43,454 bases of DNA from Chloroflexota bacterium (GCA_022568195.1 JADFFS010000011.1:1-43454), one strand, 5' to 3'; counted from the first letter of the stretch, positions 1 to 8,076 are shown. A program made the numbers and translations. The notes: generated by a model from the sequence alone, not told the origin.

Positions 1-185
1 GCCAGGGCCTCCCTGCCCAGGTCCTTCACTTCGTTGGCTGCGGCATCGATGGGACCCTGTCTTCGGCCGGCGATAACCAGGTTGGCTCCGGCCCTGGCCA
101 GCGCTCGAACCATGGCCAGCCCCAGCCCGGTGCCGCCACCGGTGATGATCACGACTTTGTCGTCCAGGCTCAGGCGGTCCAGCAT
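1..185 (-). CDS. Short-chain dehydrogenase/reductase (SDR), N-terminal part
   Basis: Reading the minus strand from an ATG at 183-185 gives about 61 residues beginning MLDRLSLDDKVVIITGGG, and the gene runs off the left edge. The segment has the Rossmann dinucleotide-binding motif TGGGTGLG, followed by the A-x-R-x-L-A-R-A-G-A-N-L-V-I-A-G-R-R pattern that ends at the second beta strand of classical SDRs. These enzymes are usually NAD(P)H-dependent oxidoreductases of the cytosol. The catalytic Tyr-x-x-x-Lys lies outside the window, so the substrate cannot be guessed. It follows birA by 97 nt on the same strand and may share its transcript. The exact start is uncertain because the frame stays open upstream. 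Confidence 0.85.
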   Translation of the reverse strand, partial: MLDRLSLDDKVVIITGGGTGLGLAMVRALARAGANLVIAGRRQGPIDAAANEVKDLGREAL

Positions 186-282
186 GGCATCTTCGCTCGC
201 TGATTGGGGTTCGGTGCCCGTGTTGTCGTTGATTGGTAAGCCGGCTGAAATTGGAGGCCGGCCGGGTTTTCAACGTCCGGAG

Positions 283-1080
283 CTACACGGCAGGGTCGTG
301 GAGAGTAACTTCGCCAGCGGCCAGGGACACCCGGCTGCCGTCATCCAGGCGCAGCAGCAGGTTGCCGGTTTCGTCCACGTCTTCGGCCAGGCCTTGGTAG
401 GACTCTCCCAGCCAGTCCACCCGGACTCGTTGCCCCAACGTGTCCAGGGTCGACCGCCATTCTTCCATGATACGTTGACGGGGAGACTGGCCCTGGCCGG
501 CACGCAGGTAGAGGGCGTCTAGATCCTGCAACAGTTGGCGGAGCACATCACCCCGGGCCACCGGCCGCCCGGCGGCCGCATCCAGGCTTGTCGCCCGCCC
601 GGCCAACTCGGAAACGGCGCTGGTGTCCAGGTTCACGTTGATGCCGATTCCGACCACAGCGTAGCATACATGATCCCCAGCGGCCACGCTCTCCACCAGG
701 ATGCCCGCGACCTTTTTGCCGTCAATCAGCACGTCGTTGGGCCACTTGATGCGGGGCTCCAAACGCGTGGTCTTGCGAATAGCCCGGGCTACCGCTACTC
801 CGCTGAGGATGGTCAGTTGAGGCAGGACCTCCCGTGTTGGCCGGAGCACCACCGACAGGTAGAGGTTACCCTTTGGGGATACCCATGAGCGGCCGAAACG
901 CCCCCTCCCCGAAGTCTGACTCTCGGCGACTACCACAGTGCCGTCTTCGGCGCCGGCGTCGGCTCGCCGGGCAGCTTCATCCATGGTGGAAGACAGCTCT
1001 TGGTAATACAAGAGACGTTTCCCAACCACCCGGGTAAAAAGCCCGCGGCGTAGGGCCGCCGCCACCGGATTGACGGTCAT
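283..1080 (-). CDS. birA: Biotin--[acetyl-CoA-carboxylase] ligase
   Basis: This 265-residue protein activates biotin to biotinyl-AMP and attaches it to the lysine of biotin carboxyl carrier proteins. The biotin/ATP-binding motif GRGRFGRSW is at residues 58-66, KWPND is at 112-116, and the lysine-containing GKKVAGILVES follows at 121-131. After these comes a small C-terminal domain of about 45 residues typical of the family. There is no N-terminal winged-helix domain, so this is a ligase-only (group I) enzyme that should not act as a biotin-operon repressor. The ATG at 1078-1080 leaves a short leader behind the promoter proposed at 1129-1158. Family assignment is secure. Confidence 0.95.
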   Translation of the reverse strand: MTVNPVAAALRRGLFTRVVGKRLLYYQELSSTMDEAARRADAGAEDGTVVVAESQTSGRGRFGRSWVSPKGNLYLSVVLRPTREVLPQLTILSGVAVARAIRKTTRLEPRIKWPNDVLIDGKKVAGILVESVAAGDHVCYAVVGIGINVNLDTSAVSELAGRATSLDAAAGRPVARGDVLRQLLQDLDALYLRAGQGQSPRQRIMEEWRSTLDTLGQRVRVDWLGESYQGLAEDVDETGNLLLRLDDGSRVSLAAGEVTLHDPAV

Positions 1081-1387
1081 CGTTGATCGCTAAACACAAC
1101 AGGTGGGGGACGGTCTGGAGACGGTGAAATCGTACTCACCCCGCGCCTCGCCTGTCAACCAGCTTGTCCAGCCGGTATCGTCATTGGCCTGCGGTTCAGG
1201 GGCGTACCCCATCGTGATGGGTGCTGATACCCTGCCAACGTCAGCACCTATCCGCATAGGCTGGTAGTGGTACTGGGCGAATTCAAAGGGAGCCACCAGA
1301 CTTGGTTACACGGCCCACCCCCGATCAGTGGGTAAGCGGCTGGGTTTTTCCTGGAATTTACTTGGTGACAACAATCAGGAGGGTGAG
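1081..1387. other. Divergent intergenic region birA / coiled-coil gene
   Basis: This 307-nt gap separates birA (minus) from the coiled-coil gene (plus). It holds the birA promoter candidate. Its longest open frame (minus, 1090-1296, 68 codons) has low-complexity composition, contains that promoter and has no recognisable domain, so it is not called a gene. No convincing plus-strand promoter, tRNA or riboswitch was seen. Confidence 0.5.
1129..1158 (-). promoter_or_regulatory. Probable sigma-70 promoter for birA
   Basis: On the minus strand a perfect -35 TTGACA (1153-1158) is followed after 18 nt by TACGAT (1129-1134), a 4/6 match to the -10 consensus. Transcription would start near 1122, about 40 nt upstream of the birA ATG. 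It is a sequence match only. Confidence 0.5.
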
Positions 1388-2233
1388 ATGTCGGACACCG
1401 TCGATACCCAAAGCGAAATAGTTGAAGGAACGGTGACATTCTCGTGGGAAACCCTGCCCGAGCTAGCGAAGAACCGTTGGGAAGAAGCCGTGGCTTTCGA
1501 CGTTACCATGGAAAACCGGTTGGTTAAAGCCAAGGCGAGCCGAAGTTTAGCTGAAAGGGAACGCCAACGGATTGCCAGGGAGATACTGGAGGCCACCAAA
1601 GAGGTTTGCGAGGAGATCATCGCCGAAGGGCAGCGGGCGATGGATCGGGCGAGACAACTGGAATCCCAGGCCGTGCAAAAGCATAGGGCAAGCCAGGGCG
1701 AACTGGAACGAGCCCAGGCGGTACGAGTTGAAGCCGAGGGGTACCGGGAAAAGATAATGGCCGAGGTGGAACGGGAAGCCAAGGAGTCCTTGGACCGGGC
1801 GCGGGCCTCCGCCGAGCAAGTGTGCTTGGAATTGAAGGAGAGTGCTTCTCTGGAAGCACAGCGCATGCTGGACCAGGCCGAAATGATGAGGGCGGCGGTA
1901 GAGGAGGAGCTGGAAACCCAGAGGATTTATACGGAAACAGCTCGCCTGAAGACTGAAAACCAGGAAGTTCTGGCCCAAATCAGGAGCAAGAGGCCCGAAC
2001 CCGTAACGCAAGCGGCCGAAGATGCCGAATGGGTAGCGGTGGAGCTGGCCGGCGCCGATGCGCACGTCCAGGAAATTCCAGCGGAAGATCCGGTCGAACC
2101 TTCTCCCCAAGATGGGCCGACGTCTGGCGGGTCTGAGCAACGGGAGTATCGGGAAGAAGAACCGGCCCAAGAACCGGTCAAAGAAACGGCCAATGGTAAG
2201 AAGCCGGCACGGAGGCCTGTCATCGCAAAGTAG
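1388..2233 (+). CDS. Coiled-coil protein of unknown function
   Basis: The frame opens at 1328, but the ATG at 1388 is preceded by a strong AGGAGGG at 1377-1383 and is taken as the start, giving 281 residues. Residues from about 30 to 200 are rich in Glu, Arg, Ala, Lys and Gln with heptad-like spacing and almost no Pro or Gly, so a long coiled coil is expected. The C-terminal 70 residues are acidic, Pro/Glu-rich and probably disordered, ending in a basic tail (KKPARRPVIAK). There is no signal peptide or membrane segment. The coiled-coil layout loosely recalls DivIVA-type scaffold proteins, but the DivIVA N-terminal motif is not visible, so no function is assigned. Confidence 0.75.
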   Translation: MSDTVDTQSEIVEGTVTFSWETLPELAKNRWEEAVAFDVTMENRLVKAKASRSLAERERQRIAREILEATKEVCEEIIAEGQRAMDRARQLESQAVQKHRASQGELERAQAVRVEAEGYREKIMAEVEREAKESLDRARASAEQVCLELKESASLEAQRMLDQAEMMRAAVEEELETQRIYTETARLKTENQEVLAQIRSKRPEPVTQAAEDAEWVAVELAGADAHVQEIPAEDPVEPSPQDGPTSGGSEQREYREEEPAQEPVKETANGKKPARRPVIAK

Positions 2234-2262
2234 CGGGGCGGTGGGGGTATCCCGCCGGGGAG

Positions 2263-2604
2263 TTACTGGGAGAATAAGCCGCTGAGCGCCATTCGGGCAC
2301 CATCGAAGTCGTCGTCGGTCAGCGTGCCCAGACGTCTCAGCACCAAGGTAGTTTTCAGAGTAGCCAGCCGGCACCGGACGATGGCGGGATGGGGAAGGTT
2401 GGCTTGCTTCCAGTCTTGAATCGAGTAGTCCCCTTTACGGGTCGGCGCAGACTGTCTACCGGTGATTTGGGCGATTATCAGCTCACCGGTCGCCTGGTTG
2501 TACTCCTCCGGGCTGACAACCAAGGCAGGGCGCTTTCTGCCGCTGGCACGCTCGCCGAAGGGGTATGGAACCAGGATCACGTCGCCCCGGTTATAGGCGG
2601 TCAT
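2263..2604 (-). CDS. Type II toxin, MazF/PemK family endoribonuclease
   Basis: From the ATG at 2602-2604 the protein has 113 residues. It begins MTAYNRGDVILVPYPFGE and continues with KRPALVVS, the GDV-x-x-V-x-x-P-F and RPALV signature of MazF/PemK/Kid toxins, which cleave mRNA. A longer frame opens at 2664, but the inner ATG has a GGAGG at a 9-nt spacing and overlaps the end of the upstream gene by 14 nt, the usual coupling of toxin to antitoxin. It is convergent with the coiled-coil gene, with only 29 nt between the stops. Confidence 0.85.
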   Translation of the reverse strand: MTAYNRGDVILVPYPFGERASGRKRPALVVSPEEYNQATGELIIAQITGRQSAPTRKGDYSIQDWKQANLPHPAIVRCRLATLKTTLVLRRLGTLTDDDFDGARMALSGLFSQ

Positions 2605-3013
2605 AAACCGAGTCCTCCGCGCTCTGCCAATCGTCGCCGAAGGCCGATTCGGACAAGTTGGCATAGGTTGCCGCTGACGCGAGCTGGCCCAGGTGCAACT
2701 CCCTGACGGCCCTGGGGGTTACCCGGTAAAAGGTCTTGCCGTCGGCGGCATGCCACATGTCCAAGTATTCCGCGCCGACCTGGGCGCCGATCCAGGTGTG
2801 GTTCATGTCCCGCTGGTCAAGTAGCCGGAAAAGCTGCCGCTGCTCCATGGCGCCGGCCAAGTGGATCTGCTCCAGCAGTTCGCTGCGGGGGTCATGGGGA
2901 CGGGGCTCGGGCGCATGACCCTGGATTTCCTTGACCAACCCCTCCAGTTGAGCCAGACTGCGCTGGATGCTCCTGATGTAGCGTTGGGCCTGGTTGCGCT
3001 CTCCGCTGGTCAT
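2591..3013 (-). CDS. Probable antitoxin partner of MazF (atypical)
   Basis: This 140-residue protein lies directly upstream of the MazF gene and overlaps it by 14 nt, so it is in the antitoxin position. Its C-terminus (SESAFGDDWQ, then SAEDSVYDRL) resembles the acidic, aromatic tails with which many PemK/MazF antitoxins block the toxin's active site, typically S-x-x-x-x-x-D-W followed by E-D-x-x-Y/W-x-x-L. The first 100 residues do not look like the usual AbrB/SpoVT or ribbon-helix-helix DNA-binding domains. They start with a charged helical segment (QRYIRSIQRSLAQLEGLV). The role is inferred from position and tail only. Confidence 0.6.
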   Translation of the reverse strand: MTSGERNQAQRYIRSIQRSLAQLEGLVKEIQGHAPEPRPHDPRSELLEQIHLAGAMEQRQLFRLLDQRDMNHTWIGAQVGAEYLDMWHAADGKTFYRVTPRAVRELHLGQLASAATYANLSESAFGDDWQSAEDSVYDRL

Positions 3014-3044
3014 CGTACCCCCTGGATTCTCCTATCTGGTATTT

Positions 3045-3098
3045 GAGCTTTCAGCGCTCAGCAGTCAGCGTTCAGCTACCCCTGACGGCTGACGGCTA
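3045..3098. repeat. Short CAGC/CTGACGG-rich intergenic repeat
   Basis: The spacer between glyS and the antitoxin gene is made of imperfect short units of the type TCAGCG/TCAGCA followed by two copies of CTGACGG. The 13-mer CCTGACGGCTGAC at 3081-3093 recurs exactly at 5287-5299, inside the ChlID coding region. It looks like a dispersed low-complexity repeat. Confidence 0.5.
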
Positions 3099-3099
3099 T

Positions 3100-4419
3100 C
3101 TACCATCCGTGTTCCAGTTTGTCTTGGAGGACGGGAATCAAGTCCGCAATGGGGATGCGGCTCTGATGCATGGTGTCGCGGTCCCGGACCGTGACCTGCT
3201 TGTCGTCCAACGTGTCGAAGTCGATGGTCACGCAAAATGGAGTGCCGATCTCGTCCTGCCGGCGGTACCGGCGGCCGATGCTCTGGGCGTCATCGTACTG
3301 GGTGGTGAAGTGGCGGCGCAGTTGGGCGTAGACCTCCCGGGCGGTGGGCACAAGCTTGGCGTTTCGGCTCAAGGGTAGGGCCGCCACGGTGACCGGGGAC
3401 AATTTTCGATGCAGGCGCAGCACGGCGCGTACCGTGTCGCCGTCGGGCTCTTCGTCATAGGCGTCCAACCAGAAGGCCAACACCGCCCGGTCCACGCCTC
3501 CGGAAGGCTCGATGACGTAGGGGAAATAGTGTTCCTTGGTCTCTTCGTCAAAATATTGCAGGTCCTGGCCGCTGGCCTCGGCGTGTTGACGCAGGTCGTA
3601 GTCCGTGCGGTCGGCAATACCTTCCAGCTCGGCCCAGCCCCAGGGGAAACGGTACTCGATGTCGTAGCAGTCGTTGGCGTAATGGGCCAGCTCGTCCGAG
3701 GCGTGCCGCCGTAGCCTCAGGTTGTCCGGCCGGATGCCGTATTCGGTGTACCAGGCCAGCCTGTCTTGGACCCAGCTATGCAGCCATTCGCCGTTGGTGC
3801 CGGGTTTGACGAAGTATTCGATCTCCATCTGCTCGAATTCCCGGGTCCGGAAGGTAAAGTTGCCCGGCGTGATTTCATTTCGGAATGCCTTGCCTATCTG
3901 GGCGATGCCGAAGGGAAGCTTTTTACGGGTGGAGTTGACCACGTTGGTGAAGTTGACGAAGATGCCCTGGGCGGTCTCGGGGCGCAGGTACACCTGGCTG
4001 GCGGTGTCCTCCACAGGCCCCATGAATGTTTTGAACATCAGGTTGAACTGGCGCGGGTCGGCCAGCTCCCCGCCGCACTCCGGGCAGAGTTTTGAGTCCA
4101 GGTCGTCGGTCCGGAAGCGCCGGTGACAGCTCGAGCACTCGGCCATTGGGTCGCTGAAGTTTTCCACGTGGCCGCTGGCTACCCAGACCTGGGGGTTCAT
4201 CAGGATGGCCGCGTCTTGCCCCACCATGTCGTCCCGCTCCAGGACGACCGAGCGCCACCACGCTTCCTTGACGTGGCGTTTGAGCTCTACTCCTAAGGGT
4301 CCGTAATCCCAGGTGGAACCAAGGCCGCCGTAGATCTCGCTGCTCTGGAAAACGAATCCCCGGCGTTTGGAGAGGGACAGGATTTTGTCCATGTCACCGT
4401 AGGGCAGATGTCGTGCCAA
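3100..4419 (-). CDS. glyS: Glycyl-tRNA synthetase, single-chain (alpha2) type
   Basis: This is a class II aminoacyl-tRNA synthetase that charges tRNA-Gly, about 439 residues long. It begins with the characteristic SLSKRRGFVFQSSEIYGG and TWDYGPLGVELK, then a four-cysteine zinc-like insert (CSSCHRR...CPECGG). Motif 2 (FRNEITPGNFTFRTREFEQ), the EYRFPWGWAELEG stretch, motif 3 (EPSGGVDRAVLAFW) and a C-terminal anticodon-binding domain follow. The frame is open from 4563, but a TTG at 4417-4419 sits 6 nt after AGGAG and fits the family's N-terminus. An ATG at 4390-4392 is the alternative. The upstream extension has no family character. Confidence 0.93.
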   Translation of the reverse strand: MARHLPYGDMDKILSLSKRRGFVFQSSEIYGGLGSTWDYGPLGVELKRHVKEAWWRSVVLERDDMVGQDAAILMNPQVWVASGHVENFSDPMAECSSCHRRFRTDDLDSKLCPECGGELADPRQFNLMFKTFMGPVEDTASQVYLRPETAQGIFVNFTNVVNSTRKKLPFGIAQIGKAFRNEITPGNFTFRTREFEQMEIEYFVKPGTNGEWLHSWVQDRLAWYTEYGIRPDNLRLRRHASDELAHYANDCYDIEYRFPWGWAELEGIADRTDYDLRQHAEASGQDLQYFDEETKEHYFPYVIEPSGGVDRAVLAFWLDAYDEEPDGDTVRAVLRLHRKLSPVTVAALPLSRNAKLVPTAREVYAQLRRHFTTQYDDAQSIGRRYRRQDEIGTPFCVTIDFDTLDDKQVTVRDRDTMHQSRIPIADLIPVLQDKLEHGW

Positions 4420-4521
4420 TGTGATCTCCTGGATGCGAGCCGCTGGTGAAGAGTTAGAAGGTCTGCCAAGGTAAGCCAGGCTCGAATTAGAGGGTACCAA
4501 TTCCCTGAAGGGATGTAAACA

Positions 4522-4527
4522 ATTATA
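4522..4527 (-). promoter_or_regulatory. Candidate -10 element for glyS
   Basis: A perfect TATAAT lies on the minus strand about 100 nt upstream of the glyS start. The hexamer 17 nt further upstream (ACCTGC) is a poor -35. The 9-bp inverted repeat ctgccaagg (4463-4471) / ccttggcag (4529-4537) flanks the proposed transcription start. No T-box consensus is present. Confidence 0.4.
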
Positions 4528-4580
4528 GCCTTGGCAGCCGGCCCGCAGGTAGCCCGAGGCCAAGGAGATTTATCACGTAG

Positions 4581-6725
4581 TCAGGACAATCCCAACCGGT
4601 TGACCAGGGTGCGTACCTCATCGGGGGTTATGGCCTGGACGTCGGAGGTGGGCATATTGAGACGCACCGCCTCGGCCAGGCTGTTGGCTTGCAGGTCCTC
4701 CAGCTTCATGTAGTGGGCGCCCATCTCCTGGGCGATGGGTTGGGCCAGGCCCAGCTTTATAAAGTCCACCTCGGTGTCGATAACCACCGATGGAACGTTT
4801 TGCTGGCGCACCAGGGCAGCGACGGCCCTGACGTCCGCCGCAGACGCTTCTAAGTTCCCTCGGTTATCCGGGTTACCCATTGCCACGTTGGCTCGTCCGT
4901 CGGTCAGGAGCACCAGCAGGGGCAAAACGTCCCGGCTCTTCATTCGCTCGGTCTCGATAACCTCAAGGGCCCGATAGAGGCCGTGGCTCAAGGGAGTGCG
5001 GCCGCCGGTGGGCATGTCCCGCAGATGCAACTGGGCCAGGTCCACGCTTCCCGTGGGAGGCAGTAGAACCTCCGCCTTGGTCCCTCGGAAGGAAACCAGC
5101 GCCACCCGGTCCCGGCGCTGGTAGGCATCCAATAATAAGGAAAGGATCGCTCCCTTAACGGCCACCATGCGCCGCTGGGCGCCCATGGAGCCGCTGGCGT
5201 CCACCACGAAAAGGATCAAGCTGCCGGTCTTGGTTTCCCGCACCTTTTCTCGGACATCCCAGGGCTCAATGAGCACGGCCGGTTTTCCTGACGGCTGACC
5301 GCTGTCGGCTGACTGCTCTGCAATGTCTCTGCGTTGCCGTTGGTGCGGGGCCGCCACCCTGAGGGTAGCGTCCAAGGCCAGGTCGCTGACCTTCCCCTCG
5401 GGGGGCTTGGCTCCAACATAGCGTCCGGTGTGAGAACCGCTGATGGTACGGGCCCGGCGTCCGCCGGCGTTGCGCGCCCGGTTGTCGGGCGGCTTGATCT
5501 GAAGGGAGCGTACGGAAAAGGGGTTGCCCGTCTCGAACCATTGGTCTCGGGGACCGGTTTCCTGGTGAGGCTGTGGCTCTTGGTTGTCTAAATCTGAGGG
5601 GTCGGAATCGCTGTCTGATTGTTCCTGGGGTGACGGTTGGTCCGAGGGTTCCCGGTCCCGCGGCTGGTTCTGGAACTCCTCGATCATTGTGTCCAACTGC
5701 TCGGTGACCAACTGGGGCTGCTCGAAGGGGTGGCGGCGCTGGCGATGGAGCAAGGCCATTTGTCCAGCCTCCCGAACATCTTCGGGTATCACCTGGGTGC
5801 GGCCCTCATATGCGGCGATGGTGCCGGCGGTCTTGTACATGACGATGTCGGCCCGCAGCCCGTCCACCTCGTATTGGGCGCATATGTCGGTGATCAGGTC
5901 CAGGATGTCGCTGCCGACGTTGACTTGAGGCAGCAGCGCCTGGCTACGCAGAATCCTCTCCCTTTCCGCGTGTTCCGCGTCTTGCCACAGGTCCATGAAA
6001 GCGTAGGGGTCGGCCTCGTAGGCGATGCGCCGCCGCACCACCTCGCGCCGCTCCTCGGCGGCAAAGGTGCTGTCTACTTCCACCGCCAGGCCGAACCGGT
6101 CCAGCAGTTGCGGACGCAGGTCCCCCTCTTCGGGGTTCATGGTGCCCACAAGGATGAACTCGGCGGCGTGGCTAACCGATATCCCTTCCCGTTCAACGTA
6201 GTTGCGCCCCATGGCGGCGGCGTCCAGCAACACGTCCACCAGGTGGTCGTTTAGCAGATTTACCTCGTCGACATAGAGGATGCCCCGATGGGTGGCGGCG
6301 ATCAGCCCGGGCTCGAAGCTGCGAGTGCCGGTCTTGATGGCCTGCTCGATGTCCAAGGAGCCAACCAGGCGGTCTTCGGTGGCGCCCACGGGTAGGTCCA
6401 CGATGCGAACTTGGCGGGTCACTGCTTGGCCGGTCTCGGCGCCGGTTTCACACCACTGGCATAAGCCTTGCCGCGCTTCGGGGGAGCAGCTATAGGGGCA
6501 ACCTTGAATGACTGTAACTTCAGGCAACAGAGCGGCCAGAGAGCGGACGGCGGTGGACTTGGCGGTGCCCTTCTTGCCCCGGATCAAAACCCCGCCGATC
6601 TTGGTGTTGATGGCGTTGAACAGCAACGCCCGCTTCATGGCGGTCTGGCCGACGATGGCGGTGAAGGGGAAGCGAGGTTCCGAACGTTGGAATACAGCGG
6701 AGCTCAGTTCGCCGGTGCTAGGCAT
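4581..6725 (-). CDS. Fused ChlI–ChlD-type cobaltochelatase subunit (AAA+ ATPase plus VWA)
   Basis: This 714-residue protein joins a BchI/ChlI AAA+ ATPase to a BchD/ChlD von Willebrand A domain. Walker A GKKGTAKS is at residues 50-57 and Walker B YVDEVN at 151-156. Four cysteines (76, 80, 89, 92) lie between them. Residues 350-480 form a Gln/Pro/Asp/Ser-rich linker, and the VWA domain carries the MIDAS motif DASGS at 509-513. Such fusions supply ATPase and scaffold functions to a large chelatase subunit. Here the partner is CobN in the same locus, so cobalt insertion into a corrinoid is the likely job, with Mg chelation less likely because no chlorophyll genes are seen. It starts 21 nt after cbtA. 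Confidence 0.9.
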   Translation of the reverse strand: MPSTGELSSAVFQRSEPRFPFTAIVGQTAMKRALLFNAINTKIGGVLIRGKKGTAKSTAVRSLAALLPEVTVIQGCPYSCSPEARQGLCQWCETGAETGQAVTRQVRIVDLPVGATEDRLVGSLDIEQAIKTGTRSFEPGLIAATHRGILYVDEVNLLNDHLVDVLLDAAAMGRNYVEREGISVSHAAEFILVGTMNPEEGDLRPQLLDRFGLAVEVDSTFAAEERREVVRRRIAYEADPYAFMDLWQDAEHAERERILRSQALLPQVNVGSDILDLITDICAQYEVDGLRADIVMYKTAGTIAAYEGRTQVIPEDVREAGQMALLHRQRRHPFEQPQLVTEQLDTMIEEFQNQPRDREPSDQPSPQEQSDSDSDPSDLDNQEPQPHQETGPRDQWFETGNPFSVRSLQIKPPDNRARNAGGRRARTISGSHTGRYVGAKPPEGKVSDLALDATLRVAAPHQRQRRDIAEQSADSGQPSGKPAVLIEPWDVREKVRETKTGSLILFVVDASGSMGAQRRMVAVKGAILSLLLDAYQRRDRVALVSFRGTKAEVLLPPTGSVDLAQLHLRDMPTGGRTPLSHGLYRALEVIETERMKSRDVLPLLVLLTDGRANVAMGNPDNRGNLEASAADVRAVAALVRQQNVPSVVIDTEVDFIKLGLAQPIAQEMGAHYMKLEDLQANSLAEAVRLNMPTSDVQAITPDEVRTLVNRLGLS
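5287..5320. repeat. Dispersed repeat inserted in the ChlID linker
   Basis: The CTGACGG/GCTGAC-type repeat seen at 3081-3093 recurs inside the coding sequence, where it encodes the linker residues around 470-480 (EQSADSGQPSG). The reading frame is kept. This suggests the repeat entered a permissive, disordered linker. Confidence 0.45.
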
Positions 6726-6746
6726 GGAAATACTCGTCCAGCACCC

Positions 6747-7514
6747 TCAGTCTGCTGACTCTGGTCCGCCTGCTGCGGACAGCCGGGCCCCTTGGGCCGA
6801 CCGCGCGTACCACTTCAGGGTGAGAGTGACTCCCACCGCCAGGAGGGCCCACTGGAGAAAATGGCCGATCATGGTCAAGGTCCGGAATAGCTCCAAGAGG
6901 TCTATGGGGACCGGAACCAGGTCGGGGTTGCCCGGTATGGCAATGATGATGACGAAAGCGAAAACGATGTAGGCCAGGAGGGCTCCTGCATACAGCTGCA
7001 GCCTAGATGTCCGGTCGGATGTCATTCGGTTGATCCGGTGAGCGGCAACGAGAAGTCCGGCCACTCCAGCAGTGGACAGAACGAAGAACAGGGTTTGGAA
7101 AAGTTGTCTGAACAACAGGGTATTTTCGTCGCCCACCCCTGGAGGATTCAAGGGGAACTTGATGAAGGGAAAGAGGGACAGACACCAGAACCCCAGAGCG
7201 GCGACGGTAACCGACACGGCTAAAGGCTGCCATTGGGGAACAACCCGGCGCAGCAGGGCATACCCCCCGGCGAAAATTAGACCAAGGATCGCCCCGTAGA
7301 TGCCTGTGCCCACGGCCATACCGATGCGCTGCACGCCCAAAGACACCAATGGAGGCTCTTCGGCTCCCGCGGCAGGCGATTCGGCCGCGGCTCTTTCTTC
7401 TTCCAGAACGATGGCCCGCTCCATCACTGGGACCGTGAAGAGGTTATGGAACCCACCGACCAGGAGGCCGGCGATCAGCCCCACCACCACCGCAATGATC
7501 AACATCCTTGGCAT
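6747..7514 (-). CDS. cbtA: Cobalt transporter subunit CbtA
   Basis: This 255-residue integral membrane protein has an N-terminal helix (MPRMLIIAVVVGLIAGLLVGG) and several further hydrophobic segments around residues 65-90, 98-118, 137-158, 172-192 and 207-232. The family pattern is visible in FIKFPLNPPGVGDENTL and in the glycine-rich GVQRIGMAVGTGIYGAILGL. CbtA proteins are predicted B12-regulated cobalt uptake permeases. Its neighbours, cbtB upstream and the ChlID subunit downstream, fit this. The ATG has GAGG at 7 nt. The 184-nt gap to cbtB holds no gene and no recognised RNA structure. Confidence 0.88.
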   Translation of the reverse strand: MPRMLIIAVVVGLIAGLLVGGFHNLFTVPVMERAIVLEEERAAAESPAAGAEEPPLVSLGVQRIGMAVGTGIYGAILGLIFAGGYALLRRVVPQWQPLAVSVTVAALGFWCLSLFPFIKFPLNPPGVGDENTLLFRQLFQTLFFVLSTAGVAGLLVAAHRINRMTSDRTSRLQLYAGALLAYIVFAFVIIIAIPGNPDLVPVPIDLLELFRTLTMIGHFLQWALLAVGVTLTLKWYARSAQGARLSAAGGPESAD

Positions 7515-7698
7515 AAAATACCTCAGCCATGGGGAAATGGCGCCCCGCTCACGGAGCTTACAGGACAGTAGACACCCGGCGAGTCGCCCACAATTTTCAG
7601 GGAAGGGAACTAGGGAGCCATAGATAATGGCCCCCGTTCCAACAGTGGCAACGCTTTTTAACCACTATCCAGGACGGGCGCACAAGCAACTGGGTGGG

Positions 7699-7905
7699 TT
7701 AATGGCACATCATGGCAACGTGACGGGCGTGGTGGAAGAACTCGTGAACGACGTTGAGCTTGGCTCCGGTCGTACCCAATGCCGCTGCGTGTACGCTTCC
7801 GTCCACGTAGCCAACCAGGTACAGCAGCGCCATGGCGCCCAAGACCCAGGGCAGCCAGCGAGAGATACCTCTTTCACCTACAGCGTTGGACAACATAGCC
7901 GCCAT
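7699..7905 (-). CDS. cbtB: Cobalt transporter subunit CbtB
   Basis: This 68-residue protein has one transmembrane helix (WLPWVLGAMALLYLVGYVDG) and a histidine-rich C-terminal tail. The tail ends HEFFHHARHVAMMCH, the metal-binding H-E-x-x-H-x-x-R-H-x-x-x-x-C-H pattern of CbtB. It is always small and accompanies CbtA, as here. The start ATG at 7903-7905 follows AGGAGGAGG at 5 nt, one of the strongest ribosome-binding sites in the window. Confidence 0.9.
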   Translation of the reverse strand: MAAMLSNAVGERGISRWLPWVLGAMALLYLVGYVDGSVHAAALGTTGAKLNVVHEFFHHARHVAMMCH

Positions 7906-8021
7906 TGCTTCCTCCTCCTCTTGTTACTTGCCTCTTAATCAACTGCTATGTACTCTAGTTCAAACTCGGGGACATCATACACCAATCGTCGGGCTGACGC
8001 TCCTCCTAAGTTAGCGGCGGA

Positions 8022-8039
8022 TCCCTATTTATCTAGGGA
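8022..8039. other. Small hairpin in the cbtB upstream gap
   Basis: TCCCTA (8022-8027) and TAGGGA (8034-8039) form a perfect 6-bp inverted repeat with a 6-nt loop, just past the stop of the gene ending at 8077. There is no U tract, so a terminator role is weak. Confidence 0.3.
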
Positions 8040-8076
8040 ATCTTTTCCGGGAGCAACTGGTATTCAAGGAATCTGG

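Noticed and set aside
1090-1296. 68-codon minus-strand open frame upstream of birA
   Set aside because: It contains the likely birA promoter, has no ribosome-binding site and no family resemblance.
1547-2374. 275-codon minus-strand open frame opposite the coiled-coil gene
   Set aside because: The plus-strand frame has a strong AGGAGGG start and coherent coiled-coil composition, while the minus frame is Arg/Pro/Leu-rich antisense noise that also runs into the mazF end.
4420-4570. T-box riboswitch upstream of glyS
   Set aside because: The leader is only about 100 nt and lacks the AGGGTGG-x-ACCGCG T-box core. The string GGTACCC alone is not enough.
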